Notes: generated by a model not told the origin, from the letters alone. A stretch of DNA of 64,000 nucleotides from Rotaria sp. Silwood1 (GCA_905250075.1 CAJNOP010000143.1:362693-426692), one strand, 5' to 3'; numbered from the stretch's first letter, positions 13,303-27,000 are shown. Numbers and translations are program-made.

Positions 13303-16300
13303 CCGTGAGATCCAAACAAATATACTTAAAAATATAAGTACGAGCTCTACCAAGGCATTTACCCTTAAAACTCTGTTAATATGACCATCATACTCCAAGT
13401 GATTCGCTGATTAATTTCTGTTCGCGCAAAACAAAAAGGTCACATAAATGGTGATCACATGCATTGCTATTGACTTGTAAAGCTATCCACAAATGGTACT
13501 CATATCTTTTTCAGGGCTATCTGGAGATTGTACCTACTACTGTTTAAGAACTATCTCAGAGTGACACCTTTAACTTGTTTAGAAGTATTGTGACACAATT
13601 CTCGAAAGTTTTTAATTTCTATGATCAGATGTGCGAGAGAAGGTGGTAATAGAAAGTTACCTCTCTCGTCATTAATTTATGCTTTTGCATAATTTCTCTA
13701 TTTAATACGAAAAAAACTTATAACAAAGAGAATTGCTTTCGTTTATTAGCAGCATAGCAATATTTCATATCGCAAATCATTTTCCAAACAAAAACCACTA
13801 AAATTATATTTAAATGAAGTAGAAAAAATTCAAAAGTTGAATATATATTTCATGATCACACAAAGACTTATCTAAGATTAAAGAATTATATTAAGTTCAT
13901 CTAATCTATGCAAGCATCGTAATCTTCAGCACATTTTTTTTCAATAGTATATATATTATCAAGTTCCACTGCGTACTGGTGATATGCCAATAGATGGCGC
14001 TACCTGATGACAATTCAGCGATATACATGATCATAACTTTGAGTAATTAATTTATTTAATCATGGCTTTTTAGGTAATCTCCCTGCGAATCTCTAAAATG
14101 TATTCACGAAGTATACAAATATCACATTACGATGACTGATCGTCGTTAACTTATGGTTTTGTATACGAATCCGTATTGTAAAGAAACTAAGGCTTATTTC
14201 GATTAAGAAGATCTCATCTCCTAATTGATTTTCATTCCATTTTTTACGAATGCTCTGCTAATGGAAATACACTAATAAAAACATGTTAATAGCTCCAAAT
14301 TCATCTGTTCAAGATGTTTCCATAGACCAAAATACAAAATAGGGTTTGCACGCATGCAAAGGTTTTTTCAAGAGACTTTAATTATAGAATTCGAGCAATG
14401 TTCATTCAAAAGAGAAGTCCTTACTGCTTCGAATGAGAGAACGAGCTTTTTTATAGTTTTACTTTTATTTTATTTTTGGAATCTAACAAACCTTAAAAGT
14501 CCAAAAGTCTGAGACAACGTTTTCTAGATATCCCAGAATTGCTTTGATATCAATGTTCAAACACAAAACCGCTTCCGTTGATCCAAAGAAAAATATATCT
14601 ATTTATCGAGTGGAAAAAAATACAATGTGCTAGAACAAATTATGTTGACCAAAAATTTACTTCAAGTCTTATCGAATGGCTTTCTAGCCATAAGTTGAGT
14701 CTTAATGGAAGTGATAACTGCCATAGCATTCATAATTTTTCTACGGGTTTAGATTCTAGTCTTTTCTTTAGCGATCTGTAGAAGAATCGATTAAATCGAT
14801 CATGCTCTTTTGACTAATTTTCTGCATATTGTATGCTATTTACTTGATTTTAGCTTTGTCAACAGTTAAAATGACATTACTAATCCTTATGTAATTTTCA
14901 AATTCAAAGTTTAAAAGCTCATTAGCCAAGGCGGCTATCAACCAATGAATGTGAGTTATCTTCGTACAATAATTTATTTTACATACTGATCCAAAGCCAA
15001 ACATAGAAAGAACGAAAGTATGACTATGAATAAAAATAAGGAGATGGTAGCGACCCAAATTGGTTCTCTTTGCATGTTTTAGATTGTTTTTGTAAGCTTA
15101 TCTAGTTTTTTTTATGGAAGTCATAAAGTCAAACATTTCATCTCATTCAACTCATTGAGCCATCAGTCATAAAAGTACGCGTTGATTTTTTTCTCTTTTC
15201 CTTGTCAAGTAAAATCATTTTTGCCAAATTTTAGAAAAAATAATTAGAACTCTGCCCGTATTTCTCTATGAAAACTAAATTTTCATGCAATGAGATTATC
15301 AAATTCTCAAGCAGCGTGAATAACTGGATCGACCAATTTATAATTTGATCATTTTCGTTGATTTCAATTTTCAACTAAACCAATAAATGACTGAAATTTT
15401 CACCAAGAAAATCAAGTTATTTACACAAATTCCAAAAATGAGAACCTTATTGCATTAAAGCTTAGTTTTAATAGAAAACTATGAGCAGAATTCTAGTTAT
15501 TGTCACCTAAAATTTAGTAAAATGAGTTTACTCTAAAAAGAAAAGAAAAATCAGTGCTTAATTTTACGACTGGCATTAGTATCATGAATGAAATGAGATA
15601 AAACTTTTGATTTTAACACTTACATAATAAAAACTACTAGATAAATTTACAAAAACGAACTATAACCATGCGAATAGTATCAATTCGGGTTGCCAACATC
15701 AACAGAGCTTTAGAATCACAAAAAAAAGCAGAACAGAATCATCGAATCAAGCTCTATGGAACCATGTAATGAAAAAAAAGGAAAAAATCTGAAATCGATC
15801 TAGTTTCATAGTATTTGTTATAGGAAAAAAAAAGATTTTAATAGAAAAAAACCATCATTATTCAAGCCTTTTCTTTGATCAATAACTCAACTAGAAAAAT
15901 CGTGTTTTTTTTTGTTCAAGGCTCAGTAATGATCACAGGTTGTCTTCAGACATGTTCAGGCCAATAGGGAATCTAATAGTATACATCATTGCCTTGTTTC
16001 AGACTCGAACTGTCGACGTCAATTCCAACATTTCTTATTCCACTCAACCAGATTCTTTCGTTCTGTTACTGATATGAAGCTGACCGACCGATAGAATATG
16101 ACGGGAAAAAAAAAACTAGACAAAGAAATGTTGTTCTCTTTCTTCACTCTTTAAGCTTGTATAAATATTTTAAAGCTTTTTTTCTAAACTTAAAACAAAT
16201 ATATAATAAAAGATATGATCTAAAAATGCCATATATTTTGAAAGTTTATTTCATTATTAATTAACTTTTATTCGAACCATTTTTAATAGATATGTATTTC

Positions 16301-16312
16301 TTCTGTTTTTTT
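13303..16312. other. Intergenic DNA, no gene seen
   Basis: AT-rich spacer with only short random frames such as 14578-14781 (+) and 14840-15058 (-). No repeat or RNA gene was recognised. Confidence 0.5.
16245..16250 (-). promoter_or_regulatory. Candidate poly(A) signal of the peptide precursor gene
   Basis: AATAAA on the minus strand, 62 nt downstream of the stop codon at 16313-16315. Confidence 0.45.
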
Positions 16313-16772
16313 TTAACCCGAATGTTTAAGACGTCGATAACAATTGAGCATTTCTGTAACAAGATCAAGTTTTGAATTATTAGAATATTTCAAACGTCGA
16401 ATACATTCGAGTACTTCTGTTGTTGTCCATAAAGCATCACGTTTAACTATTAAATTTTGATGTGGACGACGTGTGTTGCGATATAATATTTCTCCTGATG
16501 ATAATGATGATGATTCATCACCAAGTTTACGTGAAAGATATTCATCAAGATCAGCTAATTGTTGAGGTGTAAGAGATTTAAATTGATTATATAATTCATA
16601 AGTATTATCATTATCATCATCATCACTATCATTACGATCATATAATGAAGCAGTTTGACAAATGATAAATATCATAAGAAGAACTAGAATTAAAAGCCAA
16701 AAAACAAAGTTTCTTTTTTCTTATTTTCATATATTCATATAACTTACTACATAATGAGAATCTTATCAACAT
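16313..16772 (-). CDS. Small secreted peptide precursor, possibly a neuropeptide prohormone (2 exons)
   Basis: Minus-strand exons are 16772-16748 (25 nt, ATG then seven codons) and 16683-16313, joined by a 64-nt intron (donor GTAAGT, acceptor TTCTAG), giving 131 residues. Splicing completes a hydrophobic signal peptide at residues 1-21. Next comes an acidic stretch (DSDDDDND, 27-34), then RK at 60-61, RR at 80-81 and a classical KR cleavage site at 89-90. Cleavage at KR would release DALWTTTEV... to the end. This segment has two cysteines (C102, C123) in matching contexts, ECIRRLKYS and NCYRRLKHS, and ends in Gly131, a possible amide donor. These are hallmarks of a peptide hormone precursor, but I cannot match a known family. 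A plain small secreted protein is the alternative. Confidence 0.75.
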
Positions 16773-19700
16773 GGCTTACACTGTAGACGTATTGATCGAA
16801 TGCAAGAGAGACAGATGTATGTAATGATAGAAACAATAATAGACGTATGTTTGTGTTTGCTTATACGGAGATGTCGGTGGCGTAAATCTTCATCTATCCT
16901 AGTCTCTAGTTGTATTTTTTTTTCTCTTAATTCTTCTTTAACATATGCTGTTGTCACTCAAAATAATGATAGATGAGTCGAATTATATACTAAGCACTCT
17001 TGTTATTCTAATTTTTCATTGATGAAATGGTGATATTGTTTGACAGTAATCAACATTTGTAATGTAACTAAGGAATATATTAAAGAACTATGACAAAAAT
17101 AAGCTTATGGAATAGAAAAATCTTGTTGCATTGTCAATAAAAATGTTCTTTTTTTTTGCTTTTATAATTTTCACTACTAATTCTTTGAATGAACTGTGAT
17201 CGACAAAAAAGAAGCAGTTGAGTTTTTTCTGGAAACTATATTAGGTTACGAATAGCATGCAAACTATATTCCGAAGATGACAAGTTGATGATAGAACACG
17301 ATGAGTAGTATGTATAATTATATTACCAGAAATATCAAAGATATAAATAAAAGCATATATATAAATGATATCCATTTGTTCTCTGGATATCTTATCCTAC
17401 AGAGTCAATACGTTAAGTAATGATAAGTTATGGAGTGTAATAATAGATTAAAAGATAGAGAATTTTCAAGTAAAGCTTTCAACACATGAGAAGACTTCCC
17501 TATAGAATAAATGAAATAGAAGACGCTCTAGAATATATCTTCTGATCATCGATTTCTGTTTTTTTTTATTGATTATCTTAATATTTATGCCCATAATAAT
17601 ATGTAACGATGGGGATGGTCGCCAACTGTTAAATCATTGTTTATTTGAAGCCTAGCGGACAATAGATAATCGACCAAGTTGATTCCGAATATCAACATTA
17701 TTTTTTGCTGCTAGGTATTCAAAGATGCGAATTTCTTAAAAACCGGTGTTCTATAGTACAAAACATACTTTTCTTTTGTTCTGTCTAGTTTCGTAGAATA
17801 CCACGAGTTCAATATAAAAAACTAATGTTTTTTTTGAAATTTGAACTATTATGAAGGAGCTTGTAAAAATAAAAAATAAGTTTTAATTAGAAACTTCACC
17901 CACATCCACTCTTTTCGTAGAAAGATCTATAGACATTTTTCGAAACGGACACAAGAAAACGCTAAATTTGTATTCACCAGTGGTTTCACTATGAACTTTT
18001 TCTTCATGGATAATCATATTCATTGAAATCAACTTTTGTGCCTACTGAGTATGTTAATAATACATTTCACTATGAATGAATTTCATCTATATTATTCAAA
18101 TCTCAACATAAACAAGTGACTTAAAAATAAGTTTGACAGCAAAGAAATTTCATATTCTTTTTTTTTTCAGCTATTTAGCTATTTGAGAAAGTAACTGTAT
18201 TGTTCTAACAACACTCTTCTTATCAATGATCGTCTCTCTCATTTTCGTACGGTATCATACATTTCTTTCTCATTCTACACATGTGAGATATGTGAAATAA
18301 ACTCGTTTACTAGCAATGTATTGGACAACGATGAATTCGGAATAAGAATTGTCGGCAAGACTCCGTAAAAATATGATTTTTTAAAGAGACTTAATAGAAG
18401 AACATCTTGTTATTTATCAACATTAAGACACAATCGAACAGCTTCAGTCTTCTAATGTGTCGCAGGCATTAATGACAGTATCAACAGGATGCTGAACCTA
18501 CCGGAAAATTTTTAAAATTGTTGCTAACGGTAGTTCACAGAAGGTCTGAGAGAGCTCAAGTCTCCAAGCTAAAAACTTTGGTGTCGCTACTGTTTTCAAC
18601 TTTGGAAAACTGCTGGTATTACACAAATATATGTATGGCATTAAAGAAAATATATTACGATTATTTAAGAAACAAATTGCACATAGGTTACATGTTCTCA
18701 ATTAAATTATGAAAAGATTTTATACTGATTGTGGTCATGACTTCTGATTAGAGATGGATAATTGGTAGAGTCAGTCGACGGGGTCCCGAATCCAGATCCA
18801 AGTCCGCAAATTTTTGGACTCGATGGACTCTTCGTTGGTGATTTTACGTTACACTTAAAGATATGTGAGACTAAGATTTTTTGGTTCCAATCTAGAAAAG
18901 ACTATTCTAGAATTTATTCTTATTACATCTAAATTTTTTTTGAAGCTATTTGATTATTTATTTCGTCGATGACTAGCACTTTTTGAGTCATTTCTCTTGA
19001 ATGATATCCTTACTGATACCATTTATAAGATAATTTGCTTAAAAACATAGAATATTGAATTATAACCTTCAACTCCAGTTGAGAAAACTTTTTCTCATAG
19101 TCTCAATTCCCATCTCAGAATTTTTTTTTTCTAGTATTTTTGCACATCTTTATTTCCAATAGCAACACCATTTTTTATTATAAACCACTTTCCCTAGCAT
19201 AAAACTAATCAGGCCTTTTGTTAAATTCCAATTTTCCTTTATTTGAATATAACCGAGAACTCTAGATGTCATGAAAAAAATTTACATGTTTTTTCTTATA
19301 AGTTGCATCTCGAATGCATAATTTGTTCGCTCTTCTACTTATAAATACTCTTAAGAAAGAACAATGAAAACAAAGCATTGTCGCGCTAAAATCCAATGTG
19401 AAAATTTAACTATGAGAAAACATGTTTATTATCGAATATTTGTTTCAATTTAATTTAAAATCTATATTCCCATGTCCATATTGAATGTTTTTTCAAGATG
19501 AAATAAATATGAGAAAAAAAATGCATATTATGCAATCACTTCTATGTATTTTGTTATGATTTATATTTTTCTTTCACACATTAAATGTGTTGTATTTATA
19601 ATACCCTCACAACTGTCTATGAAGTAAGTAGTTTTTAAGTGCCTATCATCGATACATCTTCAGATATAATAATAAATAACATTTATATAAAAAAAAAAAT

Positions 19701-21219
19701 TTGGTTTTTTATATCAAGTAACAATGTAATTTGGTTATCGAACGTGTAATATCAAATAAAATGTGGAATACATACTAGTCCTATAAATAGTTTAGTTATA
19801 TACAGTGATACTATAGTATGAATAAAATGATGGCACCAATGATATGCTTATACATTTAAATAATTCTTTTCTAGATATTTTTATTGTATTTGAATTGTTT
19901 AATAGATAATACACAACATTTCTTTTTCCCACATTTCCAATAATTTTCGAACATCTAATTATTCGATTTAACTCTTATTTTTTTTTTCTGCTAAATTTTT
20001 TAGCAGCTGTTCAAGTATTTTTTGATGCTTATATTTCATGACATTTTATTATTTCCTTTACGATTTTTTACTATATGTGTGACGAATATGAGAGAGAAAA
20101 AGAGATGATCTATTTCGTAATCAATATGATCGATATTATATTATGACCAACAAAAACAAACTGAAAGAGTAACGTTTTCGTTGCCCTCGGCAAAGATGTT
20201 CACTACACTACTCCATCATTCAAGTTGTCTCTACTTGATATAAAACTGTGGCTTCTATACAATAGAGAGAGCGAGTGAAATGAGAGAAAAAAAGTGAATT
20301 TAAGACAGTTTGAATTTATGACCGAGTGAACAGGTAGCTATTTTCGCTAATGAGGTCAGCGCGTCGATTTGAATGGTGACCGAACGCTCTCACATCAATG
20401 AACCGAGAACAGATGAAATGATGGTCTCCTCTGATTATTGGTGTAATATGGGCTCGACAAACATTTTTTATGGGTTTTCGTTGATATCTTTTCTTTTCGA
20501 TTGAAGTGTTTTTTTTTTTGCTTAATTATCAAACAATATGCGTGAGTATGATTTTTTTAATGATAAATGAAGAATAAGGAAAGGTGTAAGAGAAAAATCT
20601 TATTCATTATCTATTGATTTATGCATAAGAAACAAAGGGTTCAATTTAAGCATACTTTTTGTTTATCATTGAACAAAGGTCAATTTATCAAAGTAAATGA
20701 TTTGTGAAAAAATTTTTTTTTTATTTGAAAAATATAATATAAATATTTTCTTTGACTTCGATGATTCTTTGTTTTTTATTGAAATAAGAATAAAAAAAAC
20801 AAGCAAAAATTTAATCCTAACATTAATTTGTATGATCTTTTAGATATTCAAAAGGTAATAAACGAGAAGCATAATTTACTACGTTTAAAATCATTAGTTG
20901 ATATCTTGATAATTTAAAAGAAAAAAAAAATTCACACAATACATCTGTTTTTCTTTATCATAGCTAATATCTGATCATTATTTTATTAGTAATTCTAATC
21001 TTGTTATTTTGTTCACGCATATGATTTATTTCATTGAATGATCATTTACACTATTTCTATTGTAACAACACATCATTCTTAACGATTTTTATTTCTATTA
21101 TCTCTGATTATTATTTAACATAAACTTTTAGAAACCAAGTATTAATTAAGTTTTATCTCATTGAAGTATCGCTTATTGCTTCGAAAAAAAAGAAAAGCGG
21201 AAGTATTATATATATATAT
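16773..21219. other. Intergenic DNA, no gene seen
   Basis: About 4.4 kb of AT-rich sequence. A frame at 16766-16957 (-) overlaps the 5' end of the peptide precursor gene but has no signal or splice logic. Overlapping frames on both strands near 18500-18710 look like chance. A GC-richer patch near 18760-18840 has short GAGTC/GACTC inversions only. Confidence 0.5.
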
Positions 21220-21712
21220 GTTACGGTCAAAATTGGAATCTGGTCAAATTTAGAATTTGACAAGACGAAATTGGAATTCTAATTTTGACTGGGCAAAACT
21301 AGAATATTTTTTTATGATACATATAAATCAAAGAAACTGAAATGAATGGAGGAACATATTGGCACAAAGGATAGCGAAGGTGTGAGTGAGACTCAGAAGA
21401 AGACTCAGATACCAATGGGGGCATTTCTGAATAAACTCGATCATGAAGATGCTAGTAAAATTGCAGTTGTTCAAGGTTTCCTATTTTCCAGCCATCCTCA
21501 CTCACAGCTACCACAAAAAATAGCTGGATAGCCTTCGAACTCTCATCCATACTCTCTGGATCATCTGTGCCGATATATTCTTCGATTCACTCGGGTTACT
21601 TTGATTTATATGCATCATAAAAAAATATTCTAATTTTGCCCAGTCAAAATTAGAATTCCAATTTCGTCTGGTCAAATTTAGAATTTGACCAGATTCCAAT
21701 TTTGACCGTAAC
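21220..21712. mobile_element. Non-autonomous DNA element (MITE/foldback) with 114-bp terminal inverted repeats
   Basis: The left terminus 21220-21333 (starting GTTACGGTCAAAATTGG) is repeated inverted at 21599-21712 with only a few differences. Each arm itself contains nested palindromes, for example GGTCAAATT-tag-AATTTGACC. The core of about 265 bp is not palindromic; a 61-codon frame in it (21346-21531) is unlikely to be a transposase. The element sits in a TA-repeat stretch: both flanks are (AT)n, so any TA target duplication is masked. Its length and lack of coding capacity mark it as non-autonomous. The superfamily is undetermined. Confidence 0.9.
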
Positions 21713-22482
21713 ATATATATATATTATTATCAGAAAAAAAGTTCTTTTTATATGACTAACAATCGATTATATTTGTTTCTCATAGGAAACAAGAAAAGTG
21801 CTATTGATGACATATCAATATTATATTTTCACTATAATTGTTCGTTTTACACAGCGCACTATTGAATGATTCTCATTTATTTACTTTTCATTAATCATTA
21901 TAAGTTCATCTCATAATATATAAAAATAAACATAGAAAAACAAAAATTATATTATGTTTATGATATAAATAAATATGTAAGTATAATCATGATTGTAATT
22001 TTTGTTAGCTGTTATCATTCTTAGAAAACATAAAACATTAAATTTATGAACAATTTATATAGAAGTGTTTGTATAAAAGATTTCGAGCGAAGAGCAAATC
22101 TCTATAGGCTATGTTTGATTTTATTTTCTTTCTTTTGCTACTATTTATAGATATAAAACACTCTATTATATATGTGTTACAAGTAAAACGACTTGCTATA
22201 TTGAGATCAACATTAACGAACATTTTCTTTGCTAATCACTAGCAAAAGGTGAAAATTATTAAATGTATCTACGTACTTTTCTTTCTCCAAAATTTGATTA
22301 TATATTAGAATCCTGAAAATATTTTATACAATCATATTTATATTTTTTCAGATGTGCCGTTGATTATCTGCACATTCATCAAAGTTGTTAGTTTCATAAT
22401 CGATAGAGCATCAGTTTTATTTACAAAAAAGCGTAACATCTACATGTATTGTATTGTAATAAGCTATTGAAACAACGTACAT
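21713..22482. other. Spacer and probable 5' region of the transporter gene
   Basis: No coding sequence is seen. A good acceptor-like sequence (ATTTTTTCAG ending at 22351) lies about 130 nt before the ATG. It could close a 5' UTR intron or be a trans-splice site; a short ATG-TGC-CGT-TGA upstream frame directly follows it. Confidence 0.5.
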
Positions 22483-25400
22483 ATGACGGACGAGATTGAA
22501 CCAAGCGTACAAAATGAAGACAAAGAACAGAAGAAATTAAGCGAATTAAAAGTTGATGGAGAAAAAGACGAGAAGAAAATCAGTGTATTAAAAGATCATC
22601 AAGAAAAAGTTGAGAACAAATTAAGTAAATTAGACGATGATGATGAATATGATTATATTACAGTACCACCAGATGGAGGTTTCGGTTGGGTTGTTCTTGT
22701 GGCATGTTTTGTAAGTGATTATCTAGAATTACAAATAATTTTACTTTTATTCTTTCCTATGTTAAGCTTATTAATGTGATTATTGATGGTTTCCTTTATG
22801 CATTTGGTGCCACATCAAAGGATATTCAAGCTCATTTTAAATGTCAAGAATGGGCTTTATCACTTATTATTTCATTAGCTTGCGGCCTTTACATGCTCAG
22901 CGGTAATTGAACTTTTTGTTAGTTTTTCTTTCGTCTTTTTAATAATCATTTGATTTCTTTATTTGATTTGAATATAGGTCCAATAGTTTCTGCTCTTTGT
23001 AATAAATGGGGTTGCCGTCGGATTGGTATTATCGGGAGTTTTGTTGCTGCACTCTCTGTTGCAGCATCGGTACTCTCACCACATATTGTGATAATGTGGT
23101 TATTATTCGGTATTATTGGTGGTACTGGTATGGGCTTTATTTATTTACCAAGTATTGTCATGGTTGGATATTATTTTGAAGAAAAACGTGCTATTGCAAC
23201 AGGTAAAATAAAAGATTCTTTCTTGGATGAATAGATAATAAATTTACTGTTATAGGTATTGTTACGGCTGGTACTGGAATCGGTTCGGTTATATTTCCAC
23301 CTCTTTCACGTTTTTTATTTGATACATTTGGTTGGAAAGTTGCCTTAATCATACAATCACTTATACTTCTTGGCTGTGCTGTATGCTGTATATTTATGCG
23401 CCCTTTACAACCAATACGAAAACGGCGTATTTTACCATCGCCTGAAAAGTAAGTTTTATAATTTTAGAGGAGCAAGTGATCTGTTAATAATATTAAAAGA
23501 CTCTTTATTCATTTTTCATATCACTTATCATTCATTATTTTTCATTCAACTGGAAAAACCCTAAACTCTTTTAATTACATGAAATATTTTATGTCTGATA
23601 AGAAATTTACATTGTGTTGAATAAATGAAACAGTATCTCTGTAGATCTTAACGTTCTATTTAATCGGAGACTACATTTGTTTTCAGCATGTTTCTTCAGT
23701 ATCAAATCGCATTTGAAGATGTCTTTTGGCTTTTTGCAATGAATTATAATATTGTTTCTTATAGTAAAAGCTTTCTTTATTCTTTATTTCCATAGAATTG
23801 ATGAGACTGTGCAAAAAATCATGGTTAGTTTCACGTCTTATTTGAAATTTATATTACTCTCCTATAATATAGACACCAGCATCTTCAATCAAAGGAGGAA
23901 AAATGACACCAGCATCTTCAATTAAAGGAGCAAAAATTACGCCAACAATTGTGATAATACCATCGCCACAAGATGAAGACTCAAGATTACCCGATGTAAC
24001 ATTGGAAGTAGACGATAAAAGACGATGTCGAACTGAGTCGGGTGTATCAACAAAATCACGACAAAGTATTAGAGCTGAAGATGCTGTTCGTCCGTAAGAA
24101 GGTCTTACTTGGAAATTCTTTTTTCTTACATTGTTGTTTTTTAATAGCTTATATAAAGAAGACGTACTCTATCAAGGTGATACAAGAGATTTACCTGAAT
24201 TCCAATCTCAACCTGATATACCTACATATGTTCAACAAACAACAAAAGTTCCTGAAGCAGTGGAACAAACTAAAATGAAAGCATTTTGGGATACATTTCT
24301 TACTATGACAAATATTCATCTTTTACGTGATAAGAGGATGCTTATTATTTGTGTGGTAAATCATAATAACAAAATATTTTGTTTTGTGTGAAACACAATC
24401 TAACAGAAGTAATGAAGTATAGGAGTAAATATTTCAGTCTCTTCTCGAGACATAGACTGTAGCAGATGTTATTGACATACAATCAAAGACCGTCTATGAA
24501 TGATATCTTGTTACAATACAGAGTGAATCATAAATAGCAGTAAGATAAAATACAATGAAATACCTTCGCATCACAGATCGAAATCGAATCGAATGTAACT
24601 CTCTTGATTCGAATCAGTAGCAATACCTTCATTAAGTCTGAAACATGAGCAATAAAGCTTACTTAAATGTAGAGTTCATGTTCTTTGTATCTTACATCTT
24701 GCAAATTATACATATCTCTTTGTGTGAAAAGTCTACTAGATCAACTATTGTTTTTATTTGATTCAAAAACAGTTAATATCTATTGGTTTATTTTATGATA
24801 GGCCATTTTAGAGGGGTAGATCTATGCGTAGCTGTTTTCATGACTACGTCTCTTTTCACACTCTTAGTATGACTTTCTAGTTTTACGCAGTATTTAGAGC
24901 TGCTGATGTTTTTTTCATCCTTTTAATCAGCACACGGATTGAGTTCCATTATTGGGAACTGGAGGAGCGATCCTGCTTCTTTGATTACATGATCGCTAGG
25001 ACTGTTGTACTTAATGGTGGATTTGAAGATTTATTACTCAGTATATAGATATACGAAAACTTGAACAAAAGTTTACTTGGAATGTAGATGTATTTTATTC
25101 GTGAAAATGAACGAATTTTCTTTTTTTCGGCATGAACTAAATCGAATTGAAATTTTCTTATTTGTTTCGGTTTCTAATCCGCATTCTTTCAGTCAAACGG
25201 GCTGATTTAAGGATTTTCTTCATACGAATAAAATACATAAATAAGATCATTTTCATTTTCGGCGAATGAATTGATAATCGGAAATCGGTCTGTATCATAT
25301 ACAATCGACTCTATATCTAACATTTTATAATAATTAATTAGTTAATTAATAAATTGGTCGATTACATTTGTTGTTTGAGTAAGGGTTTGGATATGGATTT

Positions 25401-27000
25401 GGATTTGGATGGAGTGAGGAATCAGGTTCGCAGCCATGCTCTATCTTAAGTTTTTCACCAACTAGAGTTCGATGGTTAGAAAAATTACTTGAAACCGGGA
25501 CAGTGATTTCAGTTCGGTTTCTAAAATGTCACATGGAATTGGAACCATAAAATTACCAGGTACACACGAAAATACTAGAAAATATTTTGAAAAGTTTTCA
25601 CCAATGAATTGTTAAGGTTAACGACGCTACATATTTCAGTACGGAAACAAAACAATATTATACATATATATCGAAAGCTGCTATAATCTCAAGAATGATA
25701 GAATGAAAATTTTTCAACATAGATTTAAGTATTTTTGTATCTCTGTGACAGTTTGACATTTCTAGCTTTTTGAGATCGTTGAACTCCAAGTACCAACTGA
25801 GATGCTAATAAATTGATTAGATAACGTACTAATAATTTATAATAAAATGTTATGTATCAAAAAATAACACTTGATAGTAGTATTTGTTTACCTTTTTCAT
25901 GCGAAAAGAAGAACTGTAAGTAAATTTTTACCACTAACCAAAAATCTACCCATCCGAGCGAATTTAAGCTGAGAGATTTCAGATTCTTTTTCTTAGTGTG
26001 ATTTGCAGCTTACCCTACGTATATAAAGCACTTCCTTCTTGCATTTTGGAAGGATTAAGTAAGAGGATGGTGAAGAAATATGTCTCAAAATAGACAGAAC
26101 AAAACGAGACCTCTGTGATGAGTAACAACAACTCCATCGTGTTTCACGTTTTTATCCTGCAATTATTGTGCTTCTATAGCTTTTTCTATTATAATGATTT
26201 ATTTTGTTTCTTTTTGCTTTTGAGGCTAACGTGTTTTCAATGATCGGTTGCTATACACCTTATATATTTATTGCTAAATTTGCTTCATCAGAAAGAGGTA
26301 TTAATCAAGACGATGCCGCTTTTCTCATATCATTTATTGGTAAATAGAATGATGTGATTTATTTATTTATGAAAGAATTCTTTATATCTAGGCATTACTA
26401 ACACAATTTCTCGATTTATATCTGGTTGGGTAGCTAAAATTCCTTCTATGTCACCATTGCTTATCAATAATATTGGTTTACTTGTTGGTGGCGTACTTAC
26501 ATTACTCGTACCATTCTGCCAAACAAGGTTCCATCTTATAATTTTTTGCTTACTTTGGGGTGGTTTTGTTGGTAAAATTGTTTTTGTTGTATTGAAAACT
26601 TATTTTGAATTACTTATATTTTTTTTTCTATCTAAGCATTTCATATTTCATTAAGTCCCATAATTATTTGCCAAATTGTTGGTCTGGAACTTTATAGTAG
26701 TGCATTGGGTTTATCTTTAATGTTTCGTGGTGTAGCAACATTGGCTGGTCCACCTGTAAGTTTTATGTTTTTTTTGGAAATTCTTCATTTTTTCGAGAAA
26801 TTTTTATTTAGTTACTGGGTGCAGTTCGTGATCTAACATCAAGTTTTAATTTAGTATTTATAATTGGTGGTTTTACTCTTATAATAAGTTCTCTAATGCA
26901 TTTTTCTCTTATGTGGATTGCTCGTTCAAATAAAGTAGAAGTTGATGCAACAAATAAGGCTAAAGAATCTCAGGAAAAATCAGTTGCATCTGGCGTTTAA
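22483..27000 (+). CDS. SLC16 / monocarboxylate-transporter-like MFS protein (11 exons)
   Basis: Exons: 22483-22710, 22767-22902, 22978-23202, 23256-23448, 23796-23823, 23873-24093, 24148-24355, 26225-26339, 26392-26571, 26637-26755 and 26812-27000, giving 613 residues. It is expected to be a 12-helix plasma-membrane carrier moving monocarboxylates or related organic acids, probably with protons. Seen: a charged N-terminus, then DGGFGW at 64-69 (the family's TM1 signature), YYFEEKRAIATG at 186-197 (the conserved TM5 motif), a hydrophilic central loop (exons 5-7, about 150 residues) and TNTISRFISGW with R459, matching the conserved Arg region of TM8. The C-terminus is hydrophilic. Exon 6 begins with a 33-nt tandem duplication. 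Intron 7 (24356-26224) is swollen by a TIR-bearing insertion. The substrate and MCT subtype cannot be told from sequence alone. Confidence 0.92.
23873..23938 (+). repeat. 33-bp tandem duplication inside a transporter exon
   Basis: Two adjacent 33-nt units, each starting ACACCAGCATCTTCAAT, differ at a few bases and encode TPASSIKGGKM and TPASSIKGAKI. The reading frame is kept. They lie in the cytoplasmic loop between the two helix bundles. Confidence 0.9.
24388..26147. mobile_element. TIR-bearing insertion within transporter intron 7 (same family as 60738-60985)
   Basis: The left end GTGAAACACAATCTA (24388) and the right end CATCGTGTTTCAC (ending at 26147) are inverted copies. Both ends are homologous over about 60-90 bp to the ends of the 248-bp element in a dynamin intron. 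For example, both right ends share GGATTAAGTAA, then AGAAATA, then ACATCGTGTTTCAC or CCATCGTGTTTCAC. No transposase frame is visible in about 1.76 kb. Flanking target duplications are unclear. Confidence 0.75.

Noticed and set aside
16766-16957. 63-codon frame upstream of the peptide precursor on the minus strand
   Set aside because: It overlaps the start of the true first exon in another frame and has no functional features; probably 5' flank.
21346-21531. Possible transposase frame inside the 493-bp inverted-repeat element
   Set aside because: Only 61 codons, no catalytic triad, and too short for any known transposase.
25381-25420. GGATTTGGAT-like tandem units as telomeric repeat
   Set aside because: Only about three irregular units, not matching the TGTGGG type; probably a simple repeat within the intron insertion.
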